Assembly (NCBI GenBank): GCA_029933115.1
Contig: JAOZOT010000257.1
Coordinates: 1 to 5,429 of the forward strand
Origin: Anaerolineae bacterium
GTDB lineage: Bacteria > Chloroflexota > Anaerolineae > E26-bin7
Direction of reading: 5' to 3'
Length of the DNA: 5,429 nucleotides
In this document: piece by piece, positions 1 through 5,429 of the stretch
Position numbering within the stretch: the stretch's first letter is position 1
How the letters are laid out: each line of letters begins with the position of its first letter
Translations under genes and position numbers: made by a program
Notes under the pieces: generated by a model
Seen by the model: the letters and a program-made list of their open reading frames with translations, nothing else
What the model was told of the DNA's origin: nothing
Databases searched by the model: none

Positions 1-14
1 GCGCCTCTGAGTCT

Positions 15-22
15 GGGGAGGT
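15..22 (+). promoter_or_regulatory. Shine-Dalgarno for the ADP-ribosylglycohydrolase gene
   Basis: GGGGAGGT lies 5 nt upstream of the GTG at 28. This purine-rich match to the 16S rRNA tail supports the GTG as the true start and decides the 5' end of the first gene. No promoter is visible in the few bases before it. Confidence 0.75.
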
Positions 23-27
23 GTTCC

Positions 28-1014
28 GTGGCACTCAACTTGCCTATTTTCGACCAACACCGTGATCGTCTCATCCGCGCCCGCCGGTCTCTGGAAGGGT
101 TGTCTGTCGGCGATGCCTTTGGTAACAGCCTCTTCTTCCAGGGACATGAGCGGTATGCCTCGTACTCATTAGAAACTATGCTATCCAGGCGTCTGCTGCC
201 TGCCCCACGCTGGTTGTACACTGATGACACACAGATGGCGCTTTCCATTGTAGAAGTCTTGTGCCGCTTCGGCGAAATTGATCAAGATCAGTTGGCGCTC
301 AGCTTTGCCCGGCGATTCGAGCGGGCACGGGGCTACGGCCCTGCTATGTATAAACTGCTGCCGCAACTTCAGGCAGGGCAATCCTGGAAGCAAGCTGCCC
401 GTAGCCTCTTTGGGGGCCAGGGATCATTCGGTAACGGTGGGGCGATGCGGGTAGCGCCGGTTGGGGCCTTTTTCGCCGATGACCTGGACGCTGTGGTCGA
501 GCACGCACGCCGCTCGTCGGAAGTCACCCACACACATCCCGAGGCCATCGCCGGAGCAATTGCTGTGGCCGTCGCTGCGGCCTGGGCCTGGCGACTGCGC
601 AGCGCCACTCCTCTGCCTAAGGGACGAGACTTTCTGGAGCTCACCCTGCCTTTCGTCCCGGATAGCGAGGTCCGTGAGGGTCTATCCCGGGCCTGCACAC
701 TGTCACTGGAAGGTGTGTCAATATGGCAGATTGTGGCCGAGCTTGGGAATGGCTCAGGCATCTCGGCGCAGGACACAGTCCCATTTGCCCTTTGGTGTGC
801 CGCGCAACATCTGGATAACTACGAGGAAGCGCTCTGGCTCGCGGCCAGCGGCCAGGGAGACATGGATACCAACTGTGCAATTGTCGGTGGCATTGTGGCA
901 GCTTGTACTGGAGTGGATGGCATCCCGCCAGAATGGCGGCGACGACGTGAACCACTGCCAACCTGGCCATTTGAGGTGGACAATTATACCTCAGTTGTGG
1001 AAACTCGTTCGTAG
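28..1014 (+). CDS. ADP-ribosylglycohydrolase family protein (ARH/DraG-like)
   Basis: Predicted cytoplasmic hydrolase of the ADP-ribosylglycohydrolase family, whose members use a two-metal (Mg/Mn) site to remove ADP-ribose from proteins, nucleic acids or small molecules. The 328-residue length is usual for the family. Seen in the sequence: GDAFG near the N-terminus (residues 28-32), the metal-site TDDTQ at 65-69, a Gly-rich GNGGAMRVAPVG block at 135-146, HTHPEA at 168-173, and the C-terminal metal motif GDMDTN at 277-282 followed by CAIVGGIVAA. The last motif has Met where many relatives have Thr (GDTDTN), but the Asp residues are kept, so the enzyme is probably active. The fold is expected to be all-helical, with no signal peptide or membrane segment. 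The start is GTG, chosen for the strong GGGGAGGT upstream. It ends 47 bp before the favoured purF start and may be cotranscribed with it. The substrate cannot be told from sequence; a link to purine metabolism is only contextual. Confidence 0.9.
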   Translation: MALNLPIFDQHRDRLIRARRSLEGLSVGDAFGNSLFFQGHERYASYSLETMLSRRLLPAPRWLYTDDTQMALSIVEVLCRFGEIDQDQLALSFARRFERARGYGPAMYKLLPQLQAGQSWKQAARSLFGGQGSFGNGGAMRVAPVGAFFADDLDAVVEHARRSSEVTHTHPEAIAGAIAVAVAAAWAWRLRSATPLPKGRDFLELTLPFVPDSEVREGLSRACTLSLEGVSIWQIVAELGNGSGISAQDTVPFALWCAAQHLDNYEEALWLAASGQGDMDTNCAIVGGIVAACTGVDGIPPEWRRRREPLPTWPFEVDNYTSVVETRS

Positions 1015-1049
1015 TACGCGCTTCAACGCGTCTGGGACAAGGTGTGCAC

Positions 1050-1054
1050 AGGAG
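1050..1054 (+). promoter_or_regulatory. Shine-Dalgarno pointing to a TTG start for purF
   Basis: AGGAG at 1050-1054 sits 7 nt upstream of the in-frame TTG at 1062, which is ideal spacing. The in-frame ATG at 1077 is 22 nt away from it and has no good site of its own. The GTG at 1044 has only a weak GGGA before it and lies upstream of this AGGAG. This makes TTG the best-supported start, although it is the rarest codon type. Confidence 0.55.
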
Positions 1055-1061
1055 TTGCGAG

Positions 1062-2495
1062 TTGGACAGTGCACAGATGACCGGCCGTAGTGTGTGGCCC
1101 GCTGAACTCAGGGAAGCCTGCGGCGTCTTTGGGATATACGCCCACGGCGAGGACGTGGCCCGACTGACCTTCTTTGGCCTCTATGCCTTGCAGCACCGCG
1201 GCCAGGAAAGCGCCGGCATCGCCGTCTCTGATGGCCACATCATCCGCGCTCACAAGGCCATGGGCCTGGTCTCCCAGGTCTTCACAGAAGACATCTTGCG
1301 CTCTCTGCAAGGGCACCTGGCCATTGGCCACAACCGCTACTCCACCACCGGTTCATCTAGGGTGTGCAACGCCCAGCCTTTCCTCGTTGAAACGGCATTG
1401 GGGTCGCTGGCCCTGGCCCACAACGGCAACCTCACCAACGCTGCCTCCCTGCGGCGGGAACTGCTCCAGCGAGGGGTGGGGTTGAGTTCCTCGTCGGATA
1501 CGGAGGTCATCGTCCAGATGCTGGCCGGGGCCACGGGGGATACCTGGGAGGCACGCCTGCGAGACTTTATGCGGCGGGCGCAGGGAGCCTACTCACTGAC
1601 CGTGCTCACCCGTCAGGCCATGTACGCCGTGCGCGACCCCTGGGGTTTCCGGCCACTGTGCGTGGGGCGGCTGAACGACGTTGGCTGGGTGGTGGCCTCA
1701 GAGTCGTGCGCCTTGGCCACCATCGGCGCTGAATACGTGCGCGAGGTGCGCCCTGGCGAGATCATCCGCTTCGACGAGGGCGGCATGACAGTCGTCGCCG
1801 GGGTGCCTCCGGCCGGCCGGCAGGCCCTGTGTGTCTTCGAGTACATCTACTTCGCACGACCAGATAGCCTCCTCAACGAGCTTGCCGTCCACCGCATACG
1901 GCGGTGGCTGGGCGCTCAGTTGGCCCAGGAACACCCTGTGAAAGCCGACATGGTCATGGGCGTGCCCGATTCGGCCACTGCCCACGCCATCGGCTACGCC
2001 TGGGCGGCCGGCCTCCCCTTCGGCGAGGGGTTGATGAAGAACCGCTACATCGGCCGCACCTTCATCCAGCCCGACGAGCGGCTGCGGCGGCTGGGCGTGG
2101 CTCTCAAGTTCAACCCTCTGCCCGATTCCCTGCGAGGCAAACGATTGGTCCTGGTGGATGATTCCATCGTGCGAGGCAACACCAGCCGGCCCATCGTGGC
2201 TCTGCTGCGCCAGGCCGGTGCTGCCGAGGTGCACATGCGTATCGCCTCCCCACCTATCCGTCATCCCTGCTTCATGGGGGTGGACATGGCTACTCGCGAG
2301 GAACTCATAGCCCATCGGTTGAGCGTGCCCCAGATTGGCCAGCACCTGGGCGTGGACAGCCTCGGCTATTTATCGCTGGAGGGGCTGAGCAAAGTCGTGG
2401 AAGAAGTCTCCCAGGGGCTATGTATGGCCTGTTTCTCTGGTCAATACCCGCTGGAACTAGAACACGAAGGACGCGGACCTTCGCGACCTTCGTGA
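1062..2495 (+). CDS. purF: Amidophosphoribosyltransferase (PurF), Fe-S and propeptide type
   Basis: Catalyses the first committed step of purine synthesis in the cytoplasm: PRPP + glutamine gives 5-phosphoribosylamine. Numbering here is from the alternative GTG at 1044. The N-terminal Ntn glutaminase domain has the nucleophile Cys26 in ACGVFG, then HRGQESAGI (51-59), GHNRYSTTG (95-103), AHNGNL (125-130) and SDTE (151-154). The C-terminal phosphoribosyltransferase domain has GVPDSATAHAIGYA (306-319), KNRYIGRTF (332-340) and the PRPP loop VDDSIVRGNT (371-380). Residues precede Cys26, so a propeptide must be cleaved to free it, as in Bacillus subtilis PurF. Cys263, Cys409, Cys460 and Cys463 match the four ligands of the [4Fe-4S] cluster of that class. 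The start is uncertain among GTG 1044, TTG 1062 (chosen for its AGGAG) and ATG 1077; these give propeptides of 25, 19 or 14 residues. The last 11 residues (EHEGRGPSRPS) are encoded by a repeat-like hairpin and are not a family feature. The purDM start follows 23 bp later. Confidence 0.97.
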   Translation: MDSAQMTGRSVWPAELREACGVFGIYAHGEDVARLTFFGLYALQHRGQESAGIAVSDGHIIRAHKAMGLVSQVFTEDILRSLQGHLAIGHNRYSTTGSSRVCNAQPFLVETALGSLALAHNGNLTNAASLRRELLQRGVGLSSSSDTEVIVQMLAGATGDTWEARLRDFMRRAQGAYSLTVLTRQAMYAVRDPWGFRPLCVGRLNDVGWVVASESCALATIGAEYVREVRPGEIIRFDEGGMTVVAGVPPAGRQALCVFEYIYFARPDSLLNELAVHRIRRWLGAQLAQEHPVKADMVMGVPDSATAHAIGYAWAAGLPFGEGLMKNRYIGRTFIQPDERLRRLGVALKFNPLPDSLRGKRLVLVDDSIVRGNTSRPIVALLRQAGAAEVHMRIASPPIRHPCFMGVDMATREELIAHRLSVPQIGQHLGVDSLGYLSLEGLSKVVEEVSQGLCMACFSGQYPLELEHEGRGPSRPS

Positions 2496-2503
2496 CCCTC
2501 ATG
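2463..2503. repeat. CACGAAGG hairpin with 9-nt tandem units overlapping the purF stop codon
   Basis: CACGAAGG (2463-2470) is the exact reverse complement of CCTTCGTG (2487-2494). Inside these arms CGCG (2472-2475) pairs with CGCG (2482-2485), leaving one A-A mismatch (2471/2486) and the 6-nt loop GACCTT. The result is a 12-bp interrupted stem that includes the first two bases of the purF TGA. Three tandem 9-mers also run through the right half: ACCTTCGCG (2477-2485), ACCTTCGTG (2486-2494) and ACCCTCATG (2495-2503). The core CACGAAG is shared with the repeats around the GxxExxY gene. No T-run follows, so it is not a standard intrinsic terminator. It could stabilise or process the purF-purDM mRNA, or simply be an inserted repeat. 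Confidence 0.7.
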
Positions 2504-2506
2504 TTC

Positions 2507-2511
2507 AGGAG
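2507..2511 (+). promoter_or_regulatory. Shine-Dalgarno for purDM
   Basis: AGGAG is spaced 7 nt from the ATG at 2519 and decides that start. The in-frame ATG at 2501 lies upstream of this site, has no ribosome site of its own and would fall inside the repeat. A second AGGAG (2514-2518) abuts the ATG and is too close to serve it. Confidence 0.75.
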
Positions 2512-2518
2512 TCAGGAG

Positions 2519-4897
2519 ATGAGAAAAGAGAGGATCTTGGTCGTCGGTTCGGGAGGACGGGAGCATACCCTGGCCTGGAAACTGGCTCAGTCCCCCCGGG
2601 TGAGTCACGTCTACGTGGCGCCGGGCAATGGAGGCACAGAGCAAGGCTCCGCTGCCAAATCTGCTGCACAGGCCCCGATATCCAACGTGGAAGTTGCGGC
2701 GACGGACATTGAAGGGCTGCTGAGCTTTGTCCAGGAAGAGGCCGTAGACCTCACCGTGGTCGGACCAGAGGCGCCGCTGGTCGCCGGGCTGGTAGATGCT
2801 TTCACTGCGGCCGGGCAGCGCGTTTTTGGTCCTACGGCCGCCGCAGCTCGACTGGAGGGGTCCAAAGCCTTCGCCAAACAGTTCATGTTGGAACAGAACA
2901 TCCCCACTGCAAAAGGAGAGATTTTCGCCGACTACGAAGCCGCCCGGCGTTACCTGCGCACCGTAGGAGCCCCCATCGTGGTCAAAGCCAGCGGCCTGGC
3001 GGCCGGCAAAGGGGTGACCGTCTGCGCGTCACCGGACGAAGCCGAAGCTGCCCTGCGACGGACAATGGTGGAGCGCGTGTTCGGCTCGGCCGGCGACGAG
3101 GTGGTCATTGAGGAGTGCCTGGTCGGACAGGAAGCCTCGCTGCTCTGCTTCACCGATGGACGCACCGTTGTGCCTATGGTGTCGGCTCAGGACCACAAAG
3201 CCGTTTACGATGGCGACCGTGGCCCCAACACCGGCGGGATGGGCTGCTACGCTCCGGCCCCACTGATGCCTCCTGCCCTGATACAGGAGGTGGTGGACAC
3301 CATCCTCCAACCGGCCGTGGATGGGATGCGCCAACGTGGCACCCCTTATGTGGGCGTCCTCTACGCCGGGCTGATGCTCACCCCCGCCGGCCCCCGTCTG
3401 CTGGAGTTCAACTGCCGCTTCGGGGACCCAGAGGCTCAGGTGATCCTGCCTCTGCTGGAGACCGACCTGCTGGACGTGCTGGAAGCCTGCGTGGAAGGGC
3501 GGCTGGATGCGGTGGAGATACGTTGGCGCGAAGCTTTTGCCGCCTGCGTGATCCTCGCCTCTGGCGGCTACCCCGGCCACTACGAAAAGGGCAAGCCTAT
3601 TTCCGGCCTTGAGGCAGCGGCGGCTCATCCTGATGTGCTGATCTTTCACGCCGGCACCCGCCGCGACGGCCACCGACTCCTCACCAACGGCGGCCGCGTC
3701 CTGGGAGTGACAGCCACCGCCCATACTCTCCCAGGAGCACTGTACAAAGCCTATCAGGCCCTTGAGCAAATATCCTTTGATGGCTGCCAATATCGCCGGG
3801 ACATTGGACGCCGGTTCGGCATCCACGAGATTCTCCAGGAGCGACGCACTTCGGAAGTGCCTCGCTCCTCCCCCAGCATTTCCTACAAGGACGCCGGGGT
3901 GGACATTGACGCCGGGAACCGGGCCGTGGACCTGATGCGCGACGCAGTTTTGAGCACCTACACCCCGGCCGTCTTGCGGGGCATTGACAGCTTTGGCGGT
4001 CTCTTCGAGGCCGGGGCGCTCAAGGAAGCCTCCGCTCCGGTGCTGGTCATCTCCACCGACGGCGTGGGCACCAAAACCCAGATTGCGGTGGCCATGAACC
4101 GCTACGACACCATCGGGCACGACCTCGTGAATCACTGCGTCAACGACATCCTCGTCCAGGGAGCGCGTCCGCTTTTCTTCGTGGATTACATTGCCTCGGC
4201 CCGCCTCGAACCAGAGGCGGTGGCAGCGGTGGTACGCAGTTGCGCTGAGGCGTGCCGGGCGGCCGGCTGCGCCCTCATTGGCGGGGAGACGGCCGAGATG
4301 CCCGGTGTCTACGCTCCCGGCGCGTTCGACCTGGTGGGCACCATCGTGGGCTGGGTGGAGAAGCAGGCCATTGTGGACGGAAGCCGCGTTTGCCCCGGCG
4401 ACCTGTGCCTGGGCCTGCCCTCGTCTGGGCTGCACACCAACGGCTACTCCCTGGCTCGCCGCGTTTTCGCCGGCACACCCTGGGAGACCGAGCTTCCAGA
4501 GTTGGACCACCCTCTGGGGGAAACCCTGCTCACCCCCCACCGCTCCTACCTGCCGGCCGTGGAGAAGCTGTGGGCAGCGGGGGTGGACATCAAAGCTATG
4601 GTCCACATCACCGGCGGCGGCTTTTTCGACAACCTGCCCCGTGTCCTTCCCCCCGAGGTCGGCGTGCGGTTGGACCACGCCGCGTGGGAAGTCCCCCCCA
4701 TCTTCCGGCTCATCCAGCGTCTGGGTAATATGGACGAACGGGAGATGTATCGCGTGTTCAACATGGGGATGGGCCTGGTACTCATCCTGGCCCCAGAGCA
4801 GGTGGACACAGCCATCCGCACCCTCGACGGTGAGCCTACAGTCATCGGAGAGGTGGTGACCTGGGATAAGACGGGAGAGCGAGTGCAGCTCTTTTAA
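2519..4897 (+). CDS. purD-purM: Bifunctional PurD-PurM fusion: GAR synthetase / AIR synthetase
   Basis: One 792-residue reading frame joins two purine enzymes. The PurD half (about 1-435) ligates phosphoribosylamine and glycine with ATP to give GAR. It shows GSGGREH (10-16), GPEAPL (82-87), the ATP-grasp loop GLAAGKGV (159-166), AQDHK (223-227), GPNTGGMG (235-242), FNCRFGDPEAQ (297-307) and a C-terminal RRDIGRR (426-432) like the usual PurD end. The PurM half (about 455-792) converts FGAM and ATP to AIR. It shows YKDAGVDIDAGN (456-467), STDGVGTK (512-519), VNDILVQGA (541-549), IGGETAEMPG (587-596), PSSGLHTNGY (634-643), HITGGGFFDNLPR (696-708) and FNMGMGL (747-753). Both halves are full length with key motifs intact, so both are probably active. 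The linker (about 436-454) contains a palindrome. The order and length resemble yeast ADE5,7 (about 800 residues) and the first two parts of animal GART; no PurN domain follows. No Met codon lies near the domain junction, so separate PurM translation is unlikely. The substrate of the PurD half is the product of the adjacent purF. Confidence 0.96.
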   Translation: MRKERILVVGSGGREHTLAWKLAQSPRVSHVYVAPGNGGTEQGSAAKSAAQAPISNVEVAATDIEGLLSFVQEEAVDLTVVGPEAPLVAGLVDAFTAAGQRVFGPTAAAARLEGSKAFAKQFMLEQNIPTAKGEIFADYEAARRYLRTVGAPIVVKASGLAAGKGVTVCASPDEAEAALRRTMVERVFGSAGDEVVIEECLVGQEASLLCFTDGRTVVPMVSAQDHKAVYDGDRGPNTGGMGCYAPAPLMPPALIQEVVDTILQPAVDGMRQRGTPYVGVLYAGLMLTPAGPRLLEFNCRFGDPEAQVILPLLETDLLDVLEACVEGRLDAVEIRWREAFAACVILASGGYPGHYEKGKPISGLEAAAAHPDVLIFHAGTRRDGHRLLTNGGRVLGVTATAHTLPGALYKAYQALEQISFDGCQYRRDIGRRFGIHEILQERRTSEVPRSSPSISYKDAGVDIDAGNRAVDLMRDAVLSTYTPAVLRGIDSFGGLFEAGALKEASAPVLVISTDGVGTKTQIAVAMNRYDTIGHDLVNHCVNDILVQGARPLFFVDYIASARLEPEAVAAVVRSCAEACRAAGCALIGGETAEMPGVYAPGAFDLVGTIVGWVEKQAIVDGSRVCPGDLCLGLPSSGLHTNGYSLARRVFAGTPWETELPELDHPLGETLLTPHRSYLPAVEKLWAAGVDIKAMVHITGGGFFDNLPRVLPPEVGVRLDHAAWEVPPIFRLIQRLGNMDEREMYRVFNMGMGLVLILAPEQVDTAIRTLDGEPTVIGEVVTWDKTGERVQLF
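3837..3869. repeat. Near-perfect 33-nt palindrome inside the PurD-PurM linker
   Basis: Arm AGGAGCGA (3837-3844) pairs with TCGCTCCT (3862-3869). After a single C/C mismatch (3845/3861), GCACTT (3846-3851) pairs with AAGTGC (3855-3860), leaving the 3-nt loop CGG (C3852 and G3854 are also complementary in the DNA). It is translated in frame as residues 440-451 (QERRTSEVPRSS) and falls just between the conserved end of PurD and the first PurM motif. Such symmetry is unlikely to be imposed by protein coding. It resembles a REP or MITE-like palindromic element tolerated in a linker. No T-run follows on either strand, so it is not an intrinsic terminator. Confidence 0.75.
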
Positions 4898-4921
4898 CCA
4901 CGAAGGCACGAAGACACAAAG
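4898..4921 (+). repeat. Left CACGAAG-family inverted repeat of the GxxExxY cassette
   Basis: Three adjacent octamers, CCACGAAG (4898-4905), GCACGAAG (4906-4913) and ACACAAAG (4914-4921), start at the base after the purDM TAA. The same three octamers appear on the opposite strand beyond the GxxExxY gene, but with the last two in swapped order. This makes a modular inverted-repeat pair around that gene, with CCACGAAG outermost on both sides. Confidence 0.8.
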
Positions 4922-4923
4922 GA
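4918..4923 (+). promoter_or_regulatory. Probable Shine-Dalgarno of the GxxExxY gene, drawn from the repeat
   Basis: AAAGGA lies 9 nt before the ATG at 4933, and four of its six bases belong to the last octamer of the left repeat. A GGAG at 4928-4931 is only 1 nt from the ATG and is too close. The repeat itself thus appears to supply the ribosome site. Confidence 0.45.
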
Positions 4924-4932
4924 TACTGGAGT

Positions 4933-5325
4933 ATGAAATATGCCCCTATTTCGGACAAGGAGGAAGGCATAGCCCGGGCCATTGTGGACGCGGCGTATGC
5001 CGTCCATAGTGCCCTTGGTCCTGGCCTGCTGGAGAATGTTTATGAGGTCTGCTTCTGCCATGAATTGAGCAAACGCGGCCTGTCCTATCGCCGACAAGTT
5101 GTTGTGCCGATTGTCTACGATGGCATAACGTTCGACGAGGGACTGCGACTGGATGTGTTGGTGGAAGAACTGGTCATTTGCGAACTGAAGGCAGTAGAAA
5201 AGATGCACCCCGTATTCATGGCCCAAGTCTTGACCCAGTTGAAACTGACCGGGAAGCGGCTTGGCTTTCTGATCAACTTCAATGTGCCGCTGATCAAACA
5301 AGGCATCAAACGAGTAGTTTTATGA
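4933..5325 (+). CDS. GxxExxY family protein (PD-(D/E)XK nuclease-like, function unknown)
   Basis: A 130-residue protein of the GxxExxY family, which is assigned to the PD-(D/E)XK nuclease-like fold; its cellular role is not established. The name-giving motif is G31-L-L-E34-N-V-Y37 (GLLENVY). A nuclease-like core follows: Asp74 in LRLDVLVEE, then Glu84-Leu-Lys86 in ICELKAVEK, and Gln98 and Gln102 in the next helix region (FMAQVLTQLKLTGKRLG). The length is typical of the family, and no signal peptide or membrane segment is seen. The gene looks less GC-rich than the purine genes before it. Inverted CACGAAG octamer repeats bracket it, and the right repeat begins one base after its TGA, so the gene and repeats look like one inserted cassette. 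It shows no functional tie to purine synthesis. A DNA-processing role linked to the repeats is possible but unproven. Confidence 0.9.
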   Translation: MKYAPISDKEEGIARAIVDAAYAVHSALGPGLLENVYEVCFCHELSKRGLSYRRQVVVPIVYDGITFDEGLRLDVLVEELVICELKAVEKMHPVFMAQVLTQLKLTGKRLGFLINFNVPLIKQGIKRVVL

Positions 5326-5326
5326 T

Positions 5327-5429
5327 CTTCGTGCCTTTGTGTCTTCGTGGTGAACAATAACCCATTTTATAACCCTTCGTGCCTTTGTGTCTTCGTGGTG
5401 AACAATAACCCATTCTATACCCTTCGTGC
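5327..5429 (-). repeat. Tandem CACGAAG-family repeat array (47-48 bp period), right side of the cassette
   Basis: The block CTTCGTGC, CTTTGTGT, CTTCGTGG occupies 5327-5350 and recurs exactly at 5375-5398; a third copy begins at 5422 and is cut by the window end. The blocks are joined by near-identical AT-rich segments: 24 bp at 5351-5374 and 23 bp at 5399-5421, differing by one T/C change and one missing A. In reverse complement the block contains the same three octamers as the left repeat. The whole 104-bp tail after the GxxExxY gene is this array, and no gene lies in it. Confidence 0.85.

Noticed and set aside
1016..1031. Small ACGCG/CGCGT stem after the ADP-ribosylglycohydrolase gene
   Set aside because: It is only 5 bp with a 6-nt loop and no T-run, so it is too weak to call a terminator or regulatory element.
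461..1090. Alternative + strand frame across the first gene (209 codons)
   Set aside because: It overlaps a gene with clear family motifs, shows no domain of its own and has Arg/Pro/Trp-rich composition typical of an out-of-frame shadow.
2463..2494. Intrinsic terminator between purF and purDM
   Set aside because: The stem is strong but no T-rich tract follows on the + strand, and a cotranscribed gene starts 23 bp after the purF stop.
2420..2518. N-terminal extension of purDM from an ATG at 2420 or 2501
   Set aside because: It overlaps purF and the repeat and has no ribosome site. The PurD family begins at the MRKERILVVGSGG region, and AGGAG at 2507 supports the ATG at 2519.
3029..4909. A 626-codon open frame on the minus strand opposite purDM
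   Set aside because: It has no recognisable domain motif and lies wholly opposite strongly conserved PurD and PurM coding. Long antisense frames are common opposite GC-rich genes, and its start falls in the repeat.
5115..5357. Minus-strand small protein beginning MFTTKTQRHED
   Set aside because: The start is just the translated repeat, and the rest is opposite the GxxExxY gene. Such repeat-derived openings commonly produce spurious gene calls.
5327..5429. CRISPR array
   Set aside because: The segments between repeats are nearly identical rather than unique, and the repeat is built of degenerate octamers. It is a tandem repeat.

Overview
The window is a compact, GC-rich, bacterial-looking stretch with all genes on the + strand. 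In order it holds an ADP-ribosylglycohydrolase-family gene, purF, a single-ORF purD-purM fusion, and a small GxxExxY (PD-(D/E)XK-like) gene set between short inverted repeats. Gaps between genes are short (about 20-50 bp), no rRNA or tRNA is visible, and no promoter or intrinsic terminator can be supported. The first three genes therefore look like one transcription unit that runs in from upstream. The organism cannot be named from the sequence alone. A [4Fe-4S]/propeptide-type PurF, this DraG-like hydrolase subtype, a GxxExxY gene and CACGAAG-type repeats together suggest a Chloroflexota-like or similar environmental bacterium, but this is a low-confidence inference.

Positions 28-1014 encode a full-length ARH/DraG-like hydrolase with its metal-site motifs. 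Positions 1062-2495 encode PurF, the first committed step of purine synthesis (PRPP + glutamine to phosphoribosylamine). Positions 2519-4897 encode PurD (phosphoribosylamine to GAR) fused to PurM (FGAM to AIR). The operon thus carries steps 1, 2 and 5 of IMP synthesis on two polypeptides. PurF's unstable product, phosphoribosylamine, is the substrate of the PurD half of the next gene. The PurD-PurM order is that of yeast ADE5,7 and of the first two parts of animal GART, without the PurN part.

The most unusual signals are small structured DNA elements placed at gene and domain boundaries. (1) A near-perfect 33-nt palindrome (3837-3869) lies in frame in the linker between the PurD and PurM domains. 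(2) A 32-nt interrupted hairpin (2463-2494) made of CACGAAGG/CCTTCGTG arms overlaps the purF stop codon and encodes PurF's non-conserved C-terminal tail. (3) CACGAAG-family octamer repeats flank the GxxExxY gene in inverted orientation (4898-4921 and 5327-5350). The right copy then repeats with a 47-48 bp period to the window edge. These suggest spread of short palindromic or modular repeats into an essential biosynthetic operon, perhaps linked to the gene fusion itself.
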